Positions 23,629 through 36,509 of a stretch of DNA of 64,000 bases are shown one piece after another (positions within the stretch are counted from its first letter, which is position 1; every line of letters begins with the position of its first letter). Source of the stretch: Amyloporia xantha (taxonomy: Eukaryota > Basidiomycota > Agaricomycetes > Polyporales > Adustoporiaceae); NCBI GenBank assembly GCA_036971615.1, contig JAYKKR010000003.1, positions 930,001 through 994,000 on the forward strand, read 5' to 3'. The translations under genes and the position numbers were made by a program. The notes under the pieces are model-generated. The model was given only the letters and a program-made list of their open reading frames with translations. It searched no databases and was not told the origin of the DNA.

Positions 23629-26207
23629 CTCGCTGACTTTGGAGGGCTTGACATGTCGGAGAGTATACCAGAGAGTATACTATTGTTGTACTTTATTTGT
23701 ATGTCTCTGGTGGGTTGATCTCCGCGCCGGCCTGCACACAATCTACGTCTTCGTTCCCCGCTATCGGATCAGCTCTCGTCACCTCGTTCATCGTGTATAC
23801 CCGTACCTTCCGGTTGTGCTTGTGTAACTCGTTTTATAATTATATATGTGTCGAACCTGGTCACAGAAACGAGCTACATGAAGAAGTGTGCAACCGGTCG
23901 AATATCGGGTAGATTCAGACGTGTCCTGTCCCACAGAACACATTGACCTTTTCGCGCTGCGCTAAGAACCATCAATCGAAGGTCGAGAGGAAACCCAGCT
24001 ATATGCTTATAGCGACCGTCCCTCCCTCACTCTCAAAGGGCGCTATTTTTGGTCTGCCTAGGGGAGACAAAGCTATATGTACCGGGTAGAACAACGGGCA
24101 TGGTACTACATAGACACGTCATGATCTCTGGATTTACTCCGTCCTGTGGTTGAATTCGTGTCTGCAATGATTGCAATAGTCGTGGCTTAGTGAAGATCCA
24201 CCATGCATCAACCAGTGAGAAATTCCTGTAAGATGCGAAAACGCCCGGTTCACTACATATGCATCTCGGTACTATGTGCGTCAAGAATACGGAGAAAAAT
24301 TTATGTAATCGTTGACTTTCGGATACCTGAATTCCAAATCCAAGTACATAGATTGTCATCGAACAAAGAATGGATTTTGCAGGGACTGGAAGTTGAAACG
24401 TTCAACTTTCATTCATAGAGTTTAGTCACGTGCCATTGACCACTTGTGTCGTAGCTGTCGTTGAACTCATTCGAGAGCTGTCTCGACTCTCGACTCTCAG
24501 GCTCGCACTGGGCACATTCTACACTGGGCACAAACTAGTAATGTTCATGAAAAGTCTACGAAGCACAGCATTCACGATATCCAGAAAGATGATAAGGTCT
24601 ATCACGGCGGCCTCTCGCTCCAGAAGCCCTGGCTCACAGTGAGTCAGGAAGCCTAAGGTCCGATTTAGTACCCTCGACAGCATATTCAAGGTCTGAACCT
24701 GTCAAATTCGACCTGCATTCATGGTGAGCCCGGTACTTCTTGTAACAGGGAATAGTCAAACATTGTCTGATTGTACGGTGGGTATCCAGATCATGCAGGG
24801 TGAGACGAATAAGAGTAGCTCGGCATCGCAACACCATAGGATTTGATGCGGCTGTGTACGATTGTGCGTCCTGCACAGGTACGGCTGAACGAATTCATGT
24901 CCTGCTAGGTTCAAAGTGATGTGCCAGGTGATTGACATAGTAGCCGGATGAGGATCTGCTCTTCGAATTCGAGGAAACGATGCCAGATTAAGCAGCTCAG
25001 TTGGAACTCCATTGACTTGCGTCAATAGGTGCTCGTCGCGAGGACGGCTTCTGTCCGTATACGGAGCGAATTGTCTCATACAGCGTGGTGTCAAGGTTGT
25101 CGAATATCTTGCGAGGGAATTAAGGGATCTTCTGAGGATGTGAGTATATGTCTGATTACACTGACACAGTCTATGGGAGCTGCTGGCGAGACAGAATCTC
25201 TGTAGGCACAGAAGCTTGCATCCGAGTAAAACATTCGTCGCGGACCTATGAAAGGCCGGCATATTGGTACATCATTTAAATTTCTAATCCTCATCCTGAG
25301 CCCAGCAACTCTAGCAACTGAGCTCGAGATCTTGCTTGTGCGACCTCTCGCCGTGTTCCCTCACTATTGGGTGGCCTTACCTCCCTTCATTCAGATTCGT
25401 TCTTTCGGCGCATCGCACAAACTTCACAATGTACGAGATTCCGTCGTCCTCATACACAGATAGTCCTCTAATCGTGCGCTCTGCCACATCAATCAGCCCG
25501 GGGATTCAGGAACAGCAAGAACAGCGTGGTACTGCTAGTACTGTTGATTGTCAAGTATATGGGGCATACCTTCAGGCACATCTTAGTTGACAATCTGCGA
25601 CGATACAGTGTTCAATCATGCTGAGTATAACAACTCTCTTTGGGTTGTATCAGTTGAGTTGGTCTTACAAAGTGTACATGGCTGCCCCATTGATTGACCC
25701 TCCCTTAAGGTACAGAGCTCCTGACGACACACCTATGGCGGAGTCGTCTGGACGTTGTGCGTTTCTATCAAGTACTAGCCATCGTTTGCGATCGATCGGT
25801 GTCTCGTTTTCTTGTCGCACGTCCTTCTCTTGGTGTTGTCTTTCTCGTCTTTGCTGACTCATCGCAAATTTCTTCGCCGCCACCCACTGTTAAGGGGATT
25901 ATAGCGCAGTAGTTAAGTACGTGTTTGATGAAACATATTCTAATCGCACTAATAAGCGATGTCTCTCAATCTCAAGATCTTGTACCACACGCATCTTCAA
26001 TCTAAACTCCACTCCGCGGACACGATAGTTCTCGGACTCCGAGTGAGGTTGGTCTCGAGCGCGGTGTTATTACCTTGTCATTGATATTATAAAGTATTGT
26101 TCTCATTGTCAGGCTCAGCGCGCCTTATGTCCACTTCATTCGGCCTTGTTGCAACTTCCCGCCTGGTGCCGTTTAATTGCGTCTGTTGTCGAACGAGAAA
26201 TGTTCAC
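23629..26207. other. No recognised gene
   Basis: The longest open frame (24756-25262, minus, 168 codons) has no recognisable motif and no chain of neighbouring exons. The stretch may be regulatory or decayed sequence. Confidence 0.35.
24051..24070 (+). repeat. 20-bp dispersed repeat, copy 1
   Basis: GGTCTGCCTAGGGGAGACAA, identical to 52369-52388. GTCT and AGAC at its ends could pair as a small hairpin. Confidence 0.5.
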
Positions 26208-27620
26208 CTATTCTAGTCGATGCTCCAGTCTCTTGCCCAGCTCCGTCAACGCTTGCGCCGCTCTCACCACGTTACCCTGTGCCTTCAAATCCCCCTGGAC
26301 GAGGTACCGACAGCGACAAGGTTGGGAACGGGTAGATGTGAGGGAGTAGACTGACTTAACTCGATAGCGCTCACTGACCGCCAGCGACGAGGGTATCCTG
26401 ATGAAAACCATACCAGTAAGTGCGTAGCTCATCGTTCGTCAGTGGTTTCCTTATAGCCGTGTTACAGCTGGTCTTCATTGTCTACCGAGCAAGTGAGTGG
26501 ATCACAATACACCATAAAGGCAAACACAGAATTATCTGAGAGGTCTGGGCTGCGTTATGGCGATCTCACAAGATTCCTCCGTGGAGCTGTCGCTTTCCAC
26601 CTCAGCGGCTGCTGGCTTCACGGCGGTGTGGGTTCATTGGTTATCCGTCTGACTCCCATATCGAATATTTATTGGCTGCTGATCTCATTTTAAACATGTC
26701 CGTACTTGACCTGAAGGTATCGAGTCGTATTTTCTCGCCACTGACAGCATTACAACTGGTATCGATCGCTTGTAGAACAGTAGGTGGGGACTGCATCTCA
26801 CAGTAGCTTTTGAACACGCTAGTTCATTCCTCGCGAACCACGTCTTCAGGGGAGTCTGTTCAGTAAGTCGCTGTGCCTGATCATATGCAAGATGGTTAAC
26901 AATCTACTTTACCAGTCTGTTCAGTCACAGTGATATTGTTCCTTCCTGGTCACGCTAAGAGCACAGTACATTATCAAACGACAACTCAATTGACGGCGCT
27001 GTTCTCATACACTTCATTGGTATGATCTGACAACAACCATAGCAGCGAGCGGTGAGCAGACGACCCTACTGCATCGACTCTGACACGCCATGACTTTTCC
27101 CGGCGCATCGTCGAGCACAGCATGAGGTCAAGCGGGTGGCGTATATATCCAGCGCACAACGATGCTCCGGAAACATTCAAATTTTGCGTGAAAGGCTTTC
27201 AAATGTCTTCAAGCTCTTCACTTCGTCCAATCGTTCTTCAAACGGGGAAACAAATTCGTCAACATTGACTATATTCTCGAGACAACCGCCTACGTTGAGC
27301 GGTCAGGCGATCGTCCAAAGTAAGCTCAGCCAAGCGAGCATATCACCTATGCTACCCGCTTGGCTTTTATAATCGGAAGCCAGCTACAGGTACGGATGTC
27401 AATAGTCAATAAATCTCGTCTTCATGGAACTCACCGTTTATTTGCTCTTTTCGAGGTTCGTCAATGTGTGCGCTATGGGGGACTTCCGCGGACGATAGCC
27501 CCTAGTGATACTAGCTCTCTGTTCATGCTCAACATCTCTGCTAATGTCTCATCGTCGTATACAAAGGAGACTCACACAAACTCTTGGCTGATGACTCCGT
27601 GCCTAGTTGTTTTCAGATTG
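26208..27620 (-). CDS. Unidentified multi-exon gene candidate, possibly decayed
   Basis: I do not recognise the family. Two segments join cleanly across a canonical intron (27293-27359 region): LASDYKSQAGSI continues into VNVDEFVSPFEERLDEVKSL and KTFESLSRKI, a helical, charged sequence unlike random translation. It then meets an in-frame TGA near 27180. Upstream, GVISQEFV before a GTGAGT donor and a block with ASITRGYRPRKSPIAHTLTN near 27430-27500 look coding. Near the 3' end, DLKAQGNVVRAAQALTELGK and RLEHRLE end with a stop at 26208. The limits, exon count and whether the TGA lies in an unrecognised intron are all uncertain. Confidence 0.3.
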
Positions 27621-30153
27621 TAGTTCGTTCTCTGTGCTGTGTGTGCAAGCACGATCAGGACGACGTAATCGTTGCAGAAGGTCCCTCTCAACCTTGGTTC
27701 AGAGTAGATGCAGTCATCTGAAGATGACACAGGTCTGCGGATAGCGCTACTGTAGTATACTCCGGATTGCCGCGCTCTGCAGACTTCTAGTAGAGTCACG
27801 GGCTAATGGTATACCGGTACCTTCAGCGTACTCATGACTGACAGAAAGATGTTTTCAAACTTACGCTATTCACGAAACACTTCACGTTAGTCAAATTCAA
27901 GTTTGGACCGATTTCTCTTCGGGAAGCTCATCCTTGCCACCTATCATTCTTTTCAATTAAACCATTCGTCGTCACAATGACAAGGTAGCGTATGATGATA
28001 CACCAGCGACAAGCATGAAATTATGAGGATGATCTCTACACGTACCAACGTAGGTGTATCTCATTCGTAGACGATCGATAGCAGCATCGGCGGGTTTATG
28101 ACTATCGAAAAGTTTTGCATAACATGTCGCAGATGCTGCTAGAGAACGACGTCTGAAGACCACATTAGACACGACATCGTTATGTGAATGGAAAGAGCGC
28201 AGACAGAGTAGTCGATGAACGGATCCGGAAAAGCAATCGTCGTGACCAGCGAAGCAGTTACAGAGAGCGTATAGATAATGAGAAATGGACGCAAATATAG
28301 ACAATGTCAAGGTCGTCACAGAGTGATCTCAAATGCGAGTCGATACCTGAACATGCAGTCGTCGCAGGCATCCGAGTTGTAGGCGATAGATAAGTGCCTC
28401 TTCGCTACATCTCCGGAAGCCCAGGAAGTACTATCCGCGCTGTTTTCGGCCGAACGACGAACAGCAAATTCGCCACCGTATGGGAATAGAGTAGCTGGTA
28501 TCAAGCGCTGCGCATGATACTTGAGTTGGAGATGCGGAAAGAGGTAGGACCGGTACAACCACGATGGGCAAGGATGATGGAAAGCGATTCGACTAGTAGG
28601 AGAGCGAGACAGCATTGGGAGCAGGTGATATCCCGCACTCGCGAGGGGTAAGGAGTTTCACCCTAGCAAAGCCGGCTAGTTCACAATAGAGGTACGGGTC
28701 GTACCACTACGATCTAGTACTGAGGTTGCTAGTGGTGAGCGTACTTTGTGCCACGTAGCGGGAAGGAGGCATACCGAAGTTCGCAGCTTCGAGCTGAGTA
28801 CTGCTCGCAACGCGTACGGACATGCTGGCCTCTCTGTATATCCCGGCTGCATCCCGCGGCACACCTAAACAACCACCTCCGACCGCAGGTACCAAAGCAC
28901 TGTGAGGCCAGAGACTCCGACCGAGTCAAGTGGATGAGAGCGACATAACGACCAGGGAAGGTGTGAATCGCACAATCAAGACTGCCCAGCATTCCGGTCT
29001 ACTAGAAGCTACTGCAGGGTGTCGACTACCCGGAAATCTGAAGTGAAGGCTTGGAAGCACAAGCAACGCTGCGACATAACGCTAGTGCAATTCGACCGGT
29101 AAGCGAGGGCAAAACGCAGCACATCTTGATGTCTCTCGAAAGGAGCAGTGGGAGTTGCCATTGCGCACCCTGTCCCAGGTAGCTATACGTGTCGGATGGC
29201 CATTCAGCGACAGTCACGTCGACATCTTTGCACCTGCCAAAACGCGGGAATAATCTAAAACTGTGAAATGAAGAATAAATAACATACCAGCGCCGGATGG
29301 GCATTTGCAAACACATCGAAAACATGTATGAATGTGCCGGTACAGTGGTAAATGATAAATGATAAGTATGGCCCCCTGTCGCCACCTGTGAGGAATTATG
29401 AGAATCGCATGTCTACGTGGAGCGAGTGTAAAAACACATGCCGTTATGAGAGCGCCGGTGCACAGACCAGGTGCCCGAGTCACATGTATTGGCTGTGCTG
29501 GAAATTTTCACAGGCTGGTGCAACGATGCAACTTCAAGCTTGTCCCTTCACCTTTCGCTCTGGCCACCCTGCTACTCACAACGGACACTGGACAGTGCAT
29601 TATCTGCTTAGCAATGAAAGGCGACCGTGTGCCATTCTGGCCTAGTCGAGTGATGCACACGCCGAGTAATTGCAAGTAGTATTTTTCACTTGTTCATGTT
29701 GCTCTAGTGAAGAGGAGATGCCGGTCATTTGTAGCCTTGGACATCTTGTTTCTTTGGCTCTTTGTTAGCTATCTGTTTTCCTTGTTTACTTTGTTTACTT
29801 TGGAATTCTATGGATGCTCTTCTCTTTGGTTTCTCTCTATTGTATTCCTGGTTCATCTGATACTCAAGCCAATATTTTTGCCACCTTTTTGATTGTTTTT
29901 TGCAACTATCACGTTGACCATATACATGTATATATGCATGGCTTTTCTTAATACTGATTCTGTATATGAACTCAGTATGATGTTAGATACTGTCTAATTG
30001 AGCTTTATATTTATTCATACTCTAGAAGAAATTCAGATTTATTGCTGGCAATATATCACTTGAGTCATCCAATTACAGTGTCTTCTCCAGAATAGAATGT
30101 TACATCAGAGAACTATCAAGGCTCAGTGGAACAATTGTCTAGTCAATCTCTAG
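27621..30153. other. No recognised gene
   Basis: Two consecutive minus-strand frames (28316-28615 and 27972-28319) might be exons of one gene but match no family I know. From about 29690 the composition changes abruptly to AT-rich. Confidence 0.3.
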
Positions 30154-32247
30154 CTACACAAGAGTCTGTATCTTTCCACTCTTTACATCTTCATTCACCA
30201 AGCCTATAGCTCTTGGTACTCCAGTGCCAGTGGATTCACTAGATGGCTGGTGGTTATGATATAGCATATTATCAGTGACTTTGGTCACTGTTGTTACAAT
30301 TTCAATTGGATGCTGCACAGGTAAAACAATTTCAGTCATAGATTCACATGTAGACTGGTGAATAAATATACAACATGGCCTGGCCGGGCTGGTGTTGCTG
30401 CAGTCCTTGGTGATATGTCCATAGAAATAACATCATTTCTCACTTGGCCCTGCATATTTCTTAAATGTGCACGGGCATTTAATCTGTATGGTGAAATTCA
30501 AAATAAGCAATGCTACACATGTTATGTGACTGAGAACATACGTAGCTAGGAAAGAATTAGCATAAACTAGACATATCATCAGTAAGGAGCTGGATATTAA
30601 TTTAAAGATCTCACATTTGCTTTGAATCTCTACAAGCCCAGCAAATACTAGGCTGTTCTTCATAAAGACATACTATGTTCCAAGTTGGTATACAATTATT
30701 GCTTTAGATATAGTGAACTTACTGTGAAGATAATTGCTAGTGAAACAACCCTTATGATAATGATAGTAAGAAACAACTAGAGAATTATATAGAGTTGGCA
30801 CATACATGGTCAGACCTCCTGTATTTACAACATAGACTTGAACCATCTTGATAATGTGATCTGTTCTTCATGTTTGAACCAAGATCATAATTAGATTATA
30901 TTTATAAAATTTGTGGCAAAGTTTACCGGTAAGATCCAGTGCGGCTTATTTGAAGGCTGTAGATCAATGTGGCAGAGACTACAAAGTCAACCATGGCTGA
31001 GAGGCCTAATCCACAGGTAATTGTAACCTAAGATGCAACTTCATTAGGGAAAAATTACAGAGCTCTGAACAAGAAGTTCTATTGCTGACCATAGGTCCAT
31101 TTGAAGAACGGAAATGAGTCCAGTCTTTTTTAGTCCATCTGTAAATTTGTATTTTCAAGCCAGTTAGAAAATGTGGATGAAGACATAGAAAGAAAACTTA
31201 CGTGAAAATGGCTGTGCCTGTCATAGAGTAATGGATATAGTTGCATTCAGATGAGATATTATATTCACTGTTCCAAATAACATACCAAGGCCCATTGCTG
31301 AGATAAAAGATATTAATATAAAGACATAGGATAGTGTCTACATAACTTTGTACACATACCAACTCGAATGACCAAAAATATAATCTATAAATTATTTGCT
31401 AGTAAGTAATCAAGCCACAATTTGTAACAGAATGAATGACCTACTGGAAACACAGTCATTGTCATATTTCGCCTACTTACTGTGCAGATAATTAGTCACT
31501 TTCAAAAATGATAGCTTGTGAAAAGTACATACATATCCAAATGCGATGGATGAAGAAGCTGCCATGTATTCAAATTGAAGTTAGCCTAAAATGCTCAAAG
31601 TAAGAAAAGAACAAACCTTTGGACAATGGCTGCAATCAAAACCTGGAGACATTGTAATATAAGCTATGATAAAACACAACTGTATAGTGCAGTGATACAT
31701 ACTGCAATAGCTACAGATGCCTGTAGCAGCAATTTGTGTTAGCATTGTGAGCAATACATGATGTGCAGAAGTTGGCCTTTCTGATGAACTCACTCCATAT
31801 GTCCTAACCACAATAGATTGTAAAAAATGATATAGATGAATAAAAATGATATTTTTCAGATATTACATACCAGACAATCTCATTGATCTCCCCAATGGTG
31901 CCAAAGTCAATAATAACATAGTGATACACCATGTCAAGACAGAAAACAGTATGAATGGTTTCAAGAATCCTAGTGCAATGTGCATTATTTTCAAGCTTTA
32001 CAAGTTTGAGTAAGTTAGAAAAATAAACATACCACACAATTGCAACTGTGCTGCGAGACAACTTGGAATCACCAGGATAGTTCCACCAATAAATATAAGC
32101 CTGAGTGGTCACAATGCCATACAACCTATGTATTCAGTCATATATTAACCAATACAAATAAAAAGAAAAAGATTGTAACACTGACAATATAGCCAATAGA
32201 ACCTCAATAAGCAGACCTCCTGCAGTGTTTTCTACCTGTGTTGCCAT
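30154..32247 (-). CDS. DUF6534-type multi-pass membrane protein (copy B3)
   Basis: Function unknown. The ATG at 32247 (MATQVENTAGGLLIEVLLAI) is followed by LYGIVTTQAYIYWWNYPGDS with KLSRSTVAIVW, then ILETIHTVFCLDMVYHYVII and DFG. VLIAAIVQR (about 31612-31640), VQVYVVNTGGLTM (about 30820-30845) and VYANSFLAT (about 30560) follow at the same intron borders as in the other B copies. The hydrophilic tail ends at 30154 (SSESTGTGVPRAIGLVNEDV and on). The gene lies wholly inside the AT-rich island, and its codon choice is strongly A/T-ending, unlike its sisters, yet no stop or frameshift was noticed in the exons checked. It diverges from the MFS transporter across about 590 bases. Confidence 0.72.
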
Positions 32248-32838
32248 TGTGGCAGAAGAAGAGAAAATTTGTAGGAGATAGAGACAGGAGTATCTAATGT
32301 GCAGGCCACTTGATTGCTCTTAAAGTGAGGACTGTATTCAGTCAGTGCAAACTCACATCAGCCGAGAACACCTTATTTTATTGTTTCTATAGACAGCTGA
32401 CTAAAGCACCATAGTTATCGGATCTTCTTTGATTGTTTCAAATTGTTTACATATTCTAAATGAGGGCGACTATCATTACATCTTTGAAACACAATAACAG
32501 TGTATCAGAATCAATCAATCAATTGTGATTTATCAAAAATATCTCAATTTGATATAAATAAAGTTTATACCCACTGGGCCCAGGGTATAGGGTTTTGCAA
32601 ATAGTGGCGAAACTGTGGGAAGCCATACACTTGGAGAAGTATTTCCTTTTTGAACCATGACACTATATCTGGTGTACTGAGAAGTACCAGTGTTGAAGGA
32701 CATCGCTTCCTTGCAGTCGCTCTCTTTGACCCCCACTTCCACTGCTGCCTGGCCATAGATCCATCTAAGCTTTTCAAAATTCATATCAAAAGCTCTGTTA
32801 TTGTCTAAAGCTTGGACCAGCAAGTTAGCATTGCCAGC
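32248..32838. promoter_or_regulatory. Divergent intergenic region
   Basis: The only upstream DNA for both the DUF6534-type gene (-) and the MFS transporter (+), so probably a bidirectional promoter. It is AT-rich, with several ATAAA/TATAAA-like stretches (for example near 32553-32568), none of which can be singled out. Confidence 0.45.
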
Positions 32839-34857
32839 ATGTCAACAGGTGAATACAATAAAATGGAAGAAAATATGCCACTGGCAAGTCTTGCATCTAC
32901 TGCAGACCGACAATCCTCCTCTCCAGAACCCAAGTCACCTGTACCAGCAGTCATCTCACCAGTGGTACTACATATGGATGGAGGTCTTCAAGCATGGCTT
33001 TCTGTACTTGGAGGGTAAGTCTTGTCTCACACAGTAGTGTCAAGCGATACATGATTAAAACAATTATTACCTTTATTCCAAGATTTCTCATCATGTTCTC
33101 AATATTTGGATATTCAAACTCATTTGGAGTATATCAAGACTACTATGTATATTCTGGTGCATCCACAGCTTCAAACATTAGCTGGATAGGCTCCCTACAG
33201 GTATGCCAATAATATGTAAGATGATGTAAAATACAATTCTTACTTTAAAATTAGCTAGGTCTCATGTTTGGCATGGGACTTCCTGCTGGCAAGCTGTTTG
33301 ACAAAGGATATTTTCACCATACTATACTTGGTGGAAGTGTACTATATGTATTCTCGTAAGTATTTGTTCTATTGAATCTTTAGTATTTTATATATTAGAC
33401 CAAGCCACCAAGGTTAGTATTTAAAATTTACTTGCAGTCTTTGATCAGTTACTCATTATTCTAGTAGAATGGGCATGGTCAAAAATATTATTATGAGACT
33501 AATCTATTTTTGTTCCTACCAGAATGTTCATGCTATCTTTGGCAAATCCTCAGAAATATTATCAATTGATCTTGTCACAAGGTGTTGGCATGGGTCTAGG
33601 CAGTGGTCTATTGCTGTCACCCACAATGTCTGTGCAGTCTCATCATTGGAGAAAGCGGCGGTCATTTGCTATGGGTATTGTGATGGCAGGTAAGTAATCC
33701 CACTTTCATAACAGTTTCATATTCTAATTTTTAAAAATTGTCACAGGCACTGGAGTTGGTGGTATCATATATCCCATAATGTTGAACAGGCTTATCCACA
33801 GTGCAACTGGATTTGCATGGGGTGTTCGTGCCACAGCATTCCTAACACTTGCACTTCTTGTGATTGCCAATTGTATCATGACTACACAATATCAAAAGAT
33901 AAAGCAGCAGCAGCAGCCTGGTTCAAAGCCACAATTGACCAAAATACTTGTTGATATTCCATACATGTTAGCAGTATTTGGGTGAGACATTTACTTTTCA
34001 TTAACTTTCATAACTTACTAATGTAATATTACAGCATGTTCCTCATCTTATGGGGTCTTTTTTTCCCATGTGAGTGATTATTTCAATTCATTTCTTGAAC
34101 TTATTATACTGAACTCATACTATTGGAGATTTCTATCTGCAGCTCTGGGTTAATCTTCATGGGTTGTCCAGCAATCTTGCACTCTACACAGTTAGTTATA
34201 ATTCTCTGTGGTAGTTCAAATTGTATTCATGGTTTTATACAGATTGCAATATTGAATGCTGGCTCACTTCCTGGAAGAGTCCTACCAAATCTTCTTGCAG
34301 ATAAAATTGGCCAATTCAATGTTTTGTTACCCTTGTCATTTATCACTGGTGTCCTTGTACTGGCCATGTTTGGGATAACAAGCAATGGAGCAGTCATTGC
34401 ATTCTCAATACTGTATGGCCTTTTTTCTGGTGCAGGTCAGCAATTTATACAGCAAGAGATTTTCATTATTAGGCTAACATATTTCATAGCTATTTCTCTC
34501 ATTCCTCCAACTGCTGCCAGTATGTCTAAGGGTCTGCATGAGATTGGGTTGGTCATAATACTTCTGAATAATATGTATTTTACTGACTATGCCCATAATT
34601 GCTTTACAGACTGCGGCTAGGCTTTGCATTTTTCTTCACTTCCTTTGCCATGCTCACAGGAACACCTATTATGGGTGCCTTGTTTGATGAAAAGGGTCAA
34701 TGGTTTAGACCAATACTCTTCAGTGGTGTAAGTATCAAATTAATATTACTCTGCATGATGTCTAAAATTATATTAGATTGTAATTCTGGCAGGAGCAGGG
34801 ATGATTGCTATATCCAGATATCTCCTCACACAACAGAAAGGAACTAATCATCTCTGA
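32839..34857 (+). CDS. MFS transporter, monocarboxylate (MCT/SLC16-like) type
   Basis: Predicted proton-coupled carrier for monocarboxylates or related solutes in the plasma membrane. A hydrophilic N-terminus (MSTGEYNKMEENMPLASLAS) leads to the family motif DGGLQAWLSVLGG. The next exon has FSIFGYSNSFGVYQDYYVYS, then ISWIGSLQ, LGLMFGMGLPAGKLFDKGYF, SQGVGMGLGSGLLLSPTMSV and HHWRKRRSFAMGIVMAG. TGVGGIIYPIMLNRLI, NAGSLPGRVLPNLLADKIG, IPPTAASMSKGLHEIGLRLG and TGTPIMGALFDEKGQW complete the twelve-span pattern. AGAGMIAISRYLLTQQKGTN then HL precede TGA at 34855-34857. The ATG at 32839 was chosen because the frame upstream has no other ATG before the intergenic region. Strongly A/T-ending codons; introns with normal GT-AG ends; no lesion seen. 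Confidence 0.85.
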
Positions 34858-36509
34858 TTGTGATTTTTGTGCTATTCTTTATAATCATCTTGACAATATA
34901 CTATACATTGCATGTTTCAAAATGCATTTATTGAACTGCTTGTTTACTATTTTTCTGAGCATCATTAGCATGGACAATCATCATAGCTACTTACAGAAAA
35001 ATGCTAGTACTTCACTTTTCAGAAACAAGCACAAGAAACTACTGCTATCAGTAGTAGAGGTCAGTTGAAGAATATAGAAGGCTGTAGACTGTCTGAAAAA
35101 AAAAACTTGAGCAAGCACCACACAGTATACCTTTTCTTCTTTCAAAGTTGTTAGTAGTATAATACTATCACACATGTCTTAATTCAGATAATAAAGGAAA
35201 ATTTGGCATTACCCAGGATGCCACAAGTTTGTCCGAGTTGCTGCCAGTGATTGTTGATAGCCACTACGTGTTGCACTTGCATTGCTATTATCTGAATGTA
35301 TAATGAACACTAATTGGCCAGTCGGAAACACTAGTAGTGACCATTTAGACCATGCGGCAAGCCGCGGCGCGGAAAGCTATATCAAATTGTGGCGCATGTT
35401 CTCACACCGCTGCCAGTGCTATCTTCATCGTCCGGATGCTGTGAAATGACAGCACCATTATAAGAGACTCAGCCGTTTCCTTCTTGCCTCAGGCTTCTTC
35501 AGACATTATGTTATACTTGCCTTCGCCGACGTGCTCCATAGATGACACGCTCCGTATCAACCATTCTACGATGACGCGGCTGTCGGCACCTGACACCAGA
35601 CAGGTCCTAATCTCAAATGACCCAATTGCAATGTTGAACGTTGAAACGTTGATGTTCCGTGCAGCGCAGTCCAATAGTAATTTCCAATATCTGACCTTCA
35701 AGCTGCCAGTGATCTCACGAACGCTCGCATGCCGAGTTACACGCAATACCTGTGCACTTCAAGTTCCATCTTCTAGTTGTCTACGGGAAACGGTGTTTTT
35801 CTAGGATCCACGTTGCTCTGTGTCATCTACATACTACCGGTTGGCCTGGTCACCGCTTTCTGAACTCGGGAAGAGTAGCCACTGGATGCTTCGTGCCAGT
35901 GGTATCATGCCAAGTTCCGACTCCCAATTCCAGCCAGACTGGACCTCATCAGTCACTCCTGCTATCGAGTTCGGCCCATGCACATCACTATGGCTAGTAT
36001 TGCCAGATTCGAGTCAATATCAGTTCGCGATGCTTCCCGATACGTCGTCATATTCCAATTCTTCTCACAACACGTCGACAACTAACTGTTGAGCAGGCCG
36101 CTGCGGGATACTGGTGAGACAACTCTACACTCCATCAACAATAATCCCCGACTCCGACAAGGAGGAGGGCTTTGTCCATGCACAAACGACCCACCATCCG
36201 CGACTTCAGTTGTGACGTGAGAGACATCTGTCAAATAGCGTTTCCGATTTTAATCCTATTGGCCGCTTGTTGGCCGCTACGAAATTTTGAATGTATGTTA
36301 CATGGAGTACTGTCGTCTCGAGGCCCGAGATGTATTCTCAGTTGCTATGTGTGTCCAGTTAACGTTGCAATAAGCATACTTCAATGGAGTCGGGGACTGG
36401 TGCTTGCCGCCGCTACGATATCATAGAACTCCACACATGCCAGTGCACTGATAGCTTGTTCACACCTGCACAATTCACCGAGATCATCGCATTTAGTTAT
36501 AGGAGCCCA
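34858..36509. other. No recognised gene
   Basis: AT-rich to about 35230, then back to normal composition. Open frames at 35484-35804 (+) and 35489-35746 (-) overlap and neither shows a motif. Confidence 0.35.

Larger units (their letters stand above)
29690..35230. other. AT-rich, CpG-poor island
   Basis: From just after 29690 to about 35230 the DNA is visibly AT-rich, and CpG is rare (roughly a dozen in the first 1.5 kb by eye). The flanking sequence has CpG in almost every line. The island contains two apparently intact, divergently transcribed genes and their shared promoter. The edges are by eye. Confidence 0.7.

Noticed and set aside
24756..25262. 168-codon minus-strand open frame
   Set aside because: Composition and sequence show no domain, no splice-linked neighbours and many cysteine/arginine/histidine residues typical of chance frames.
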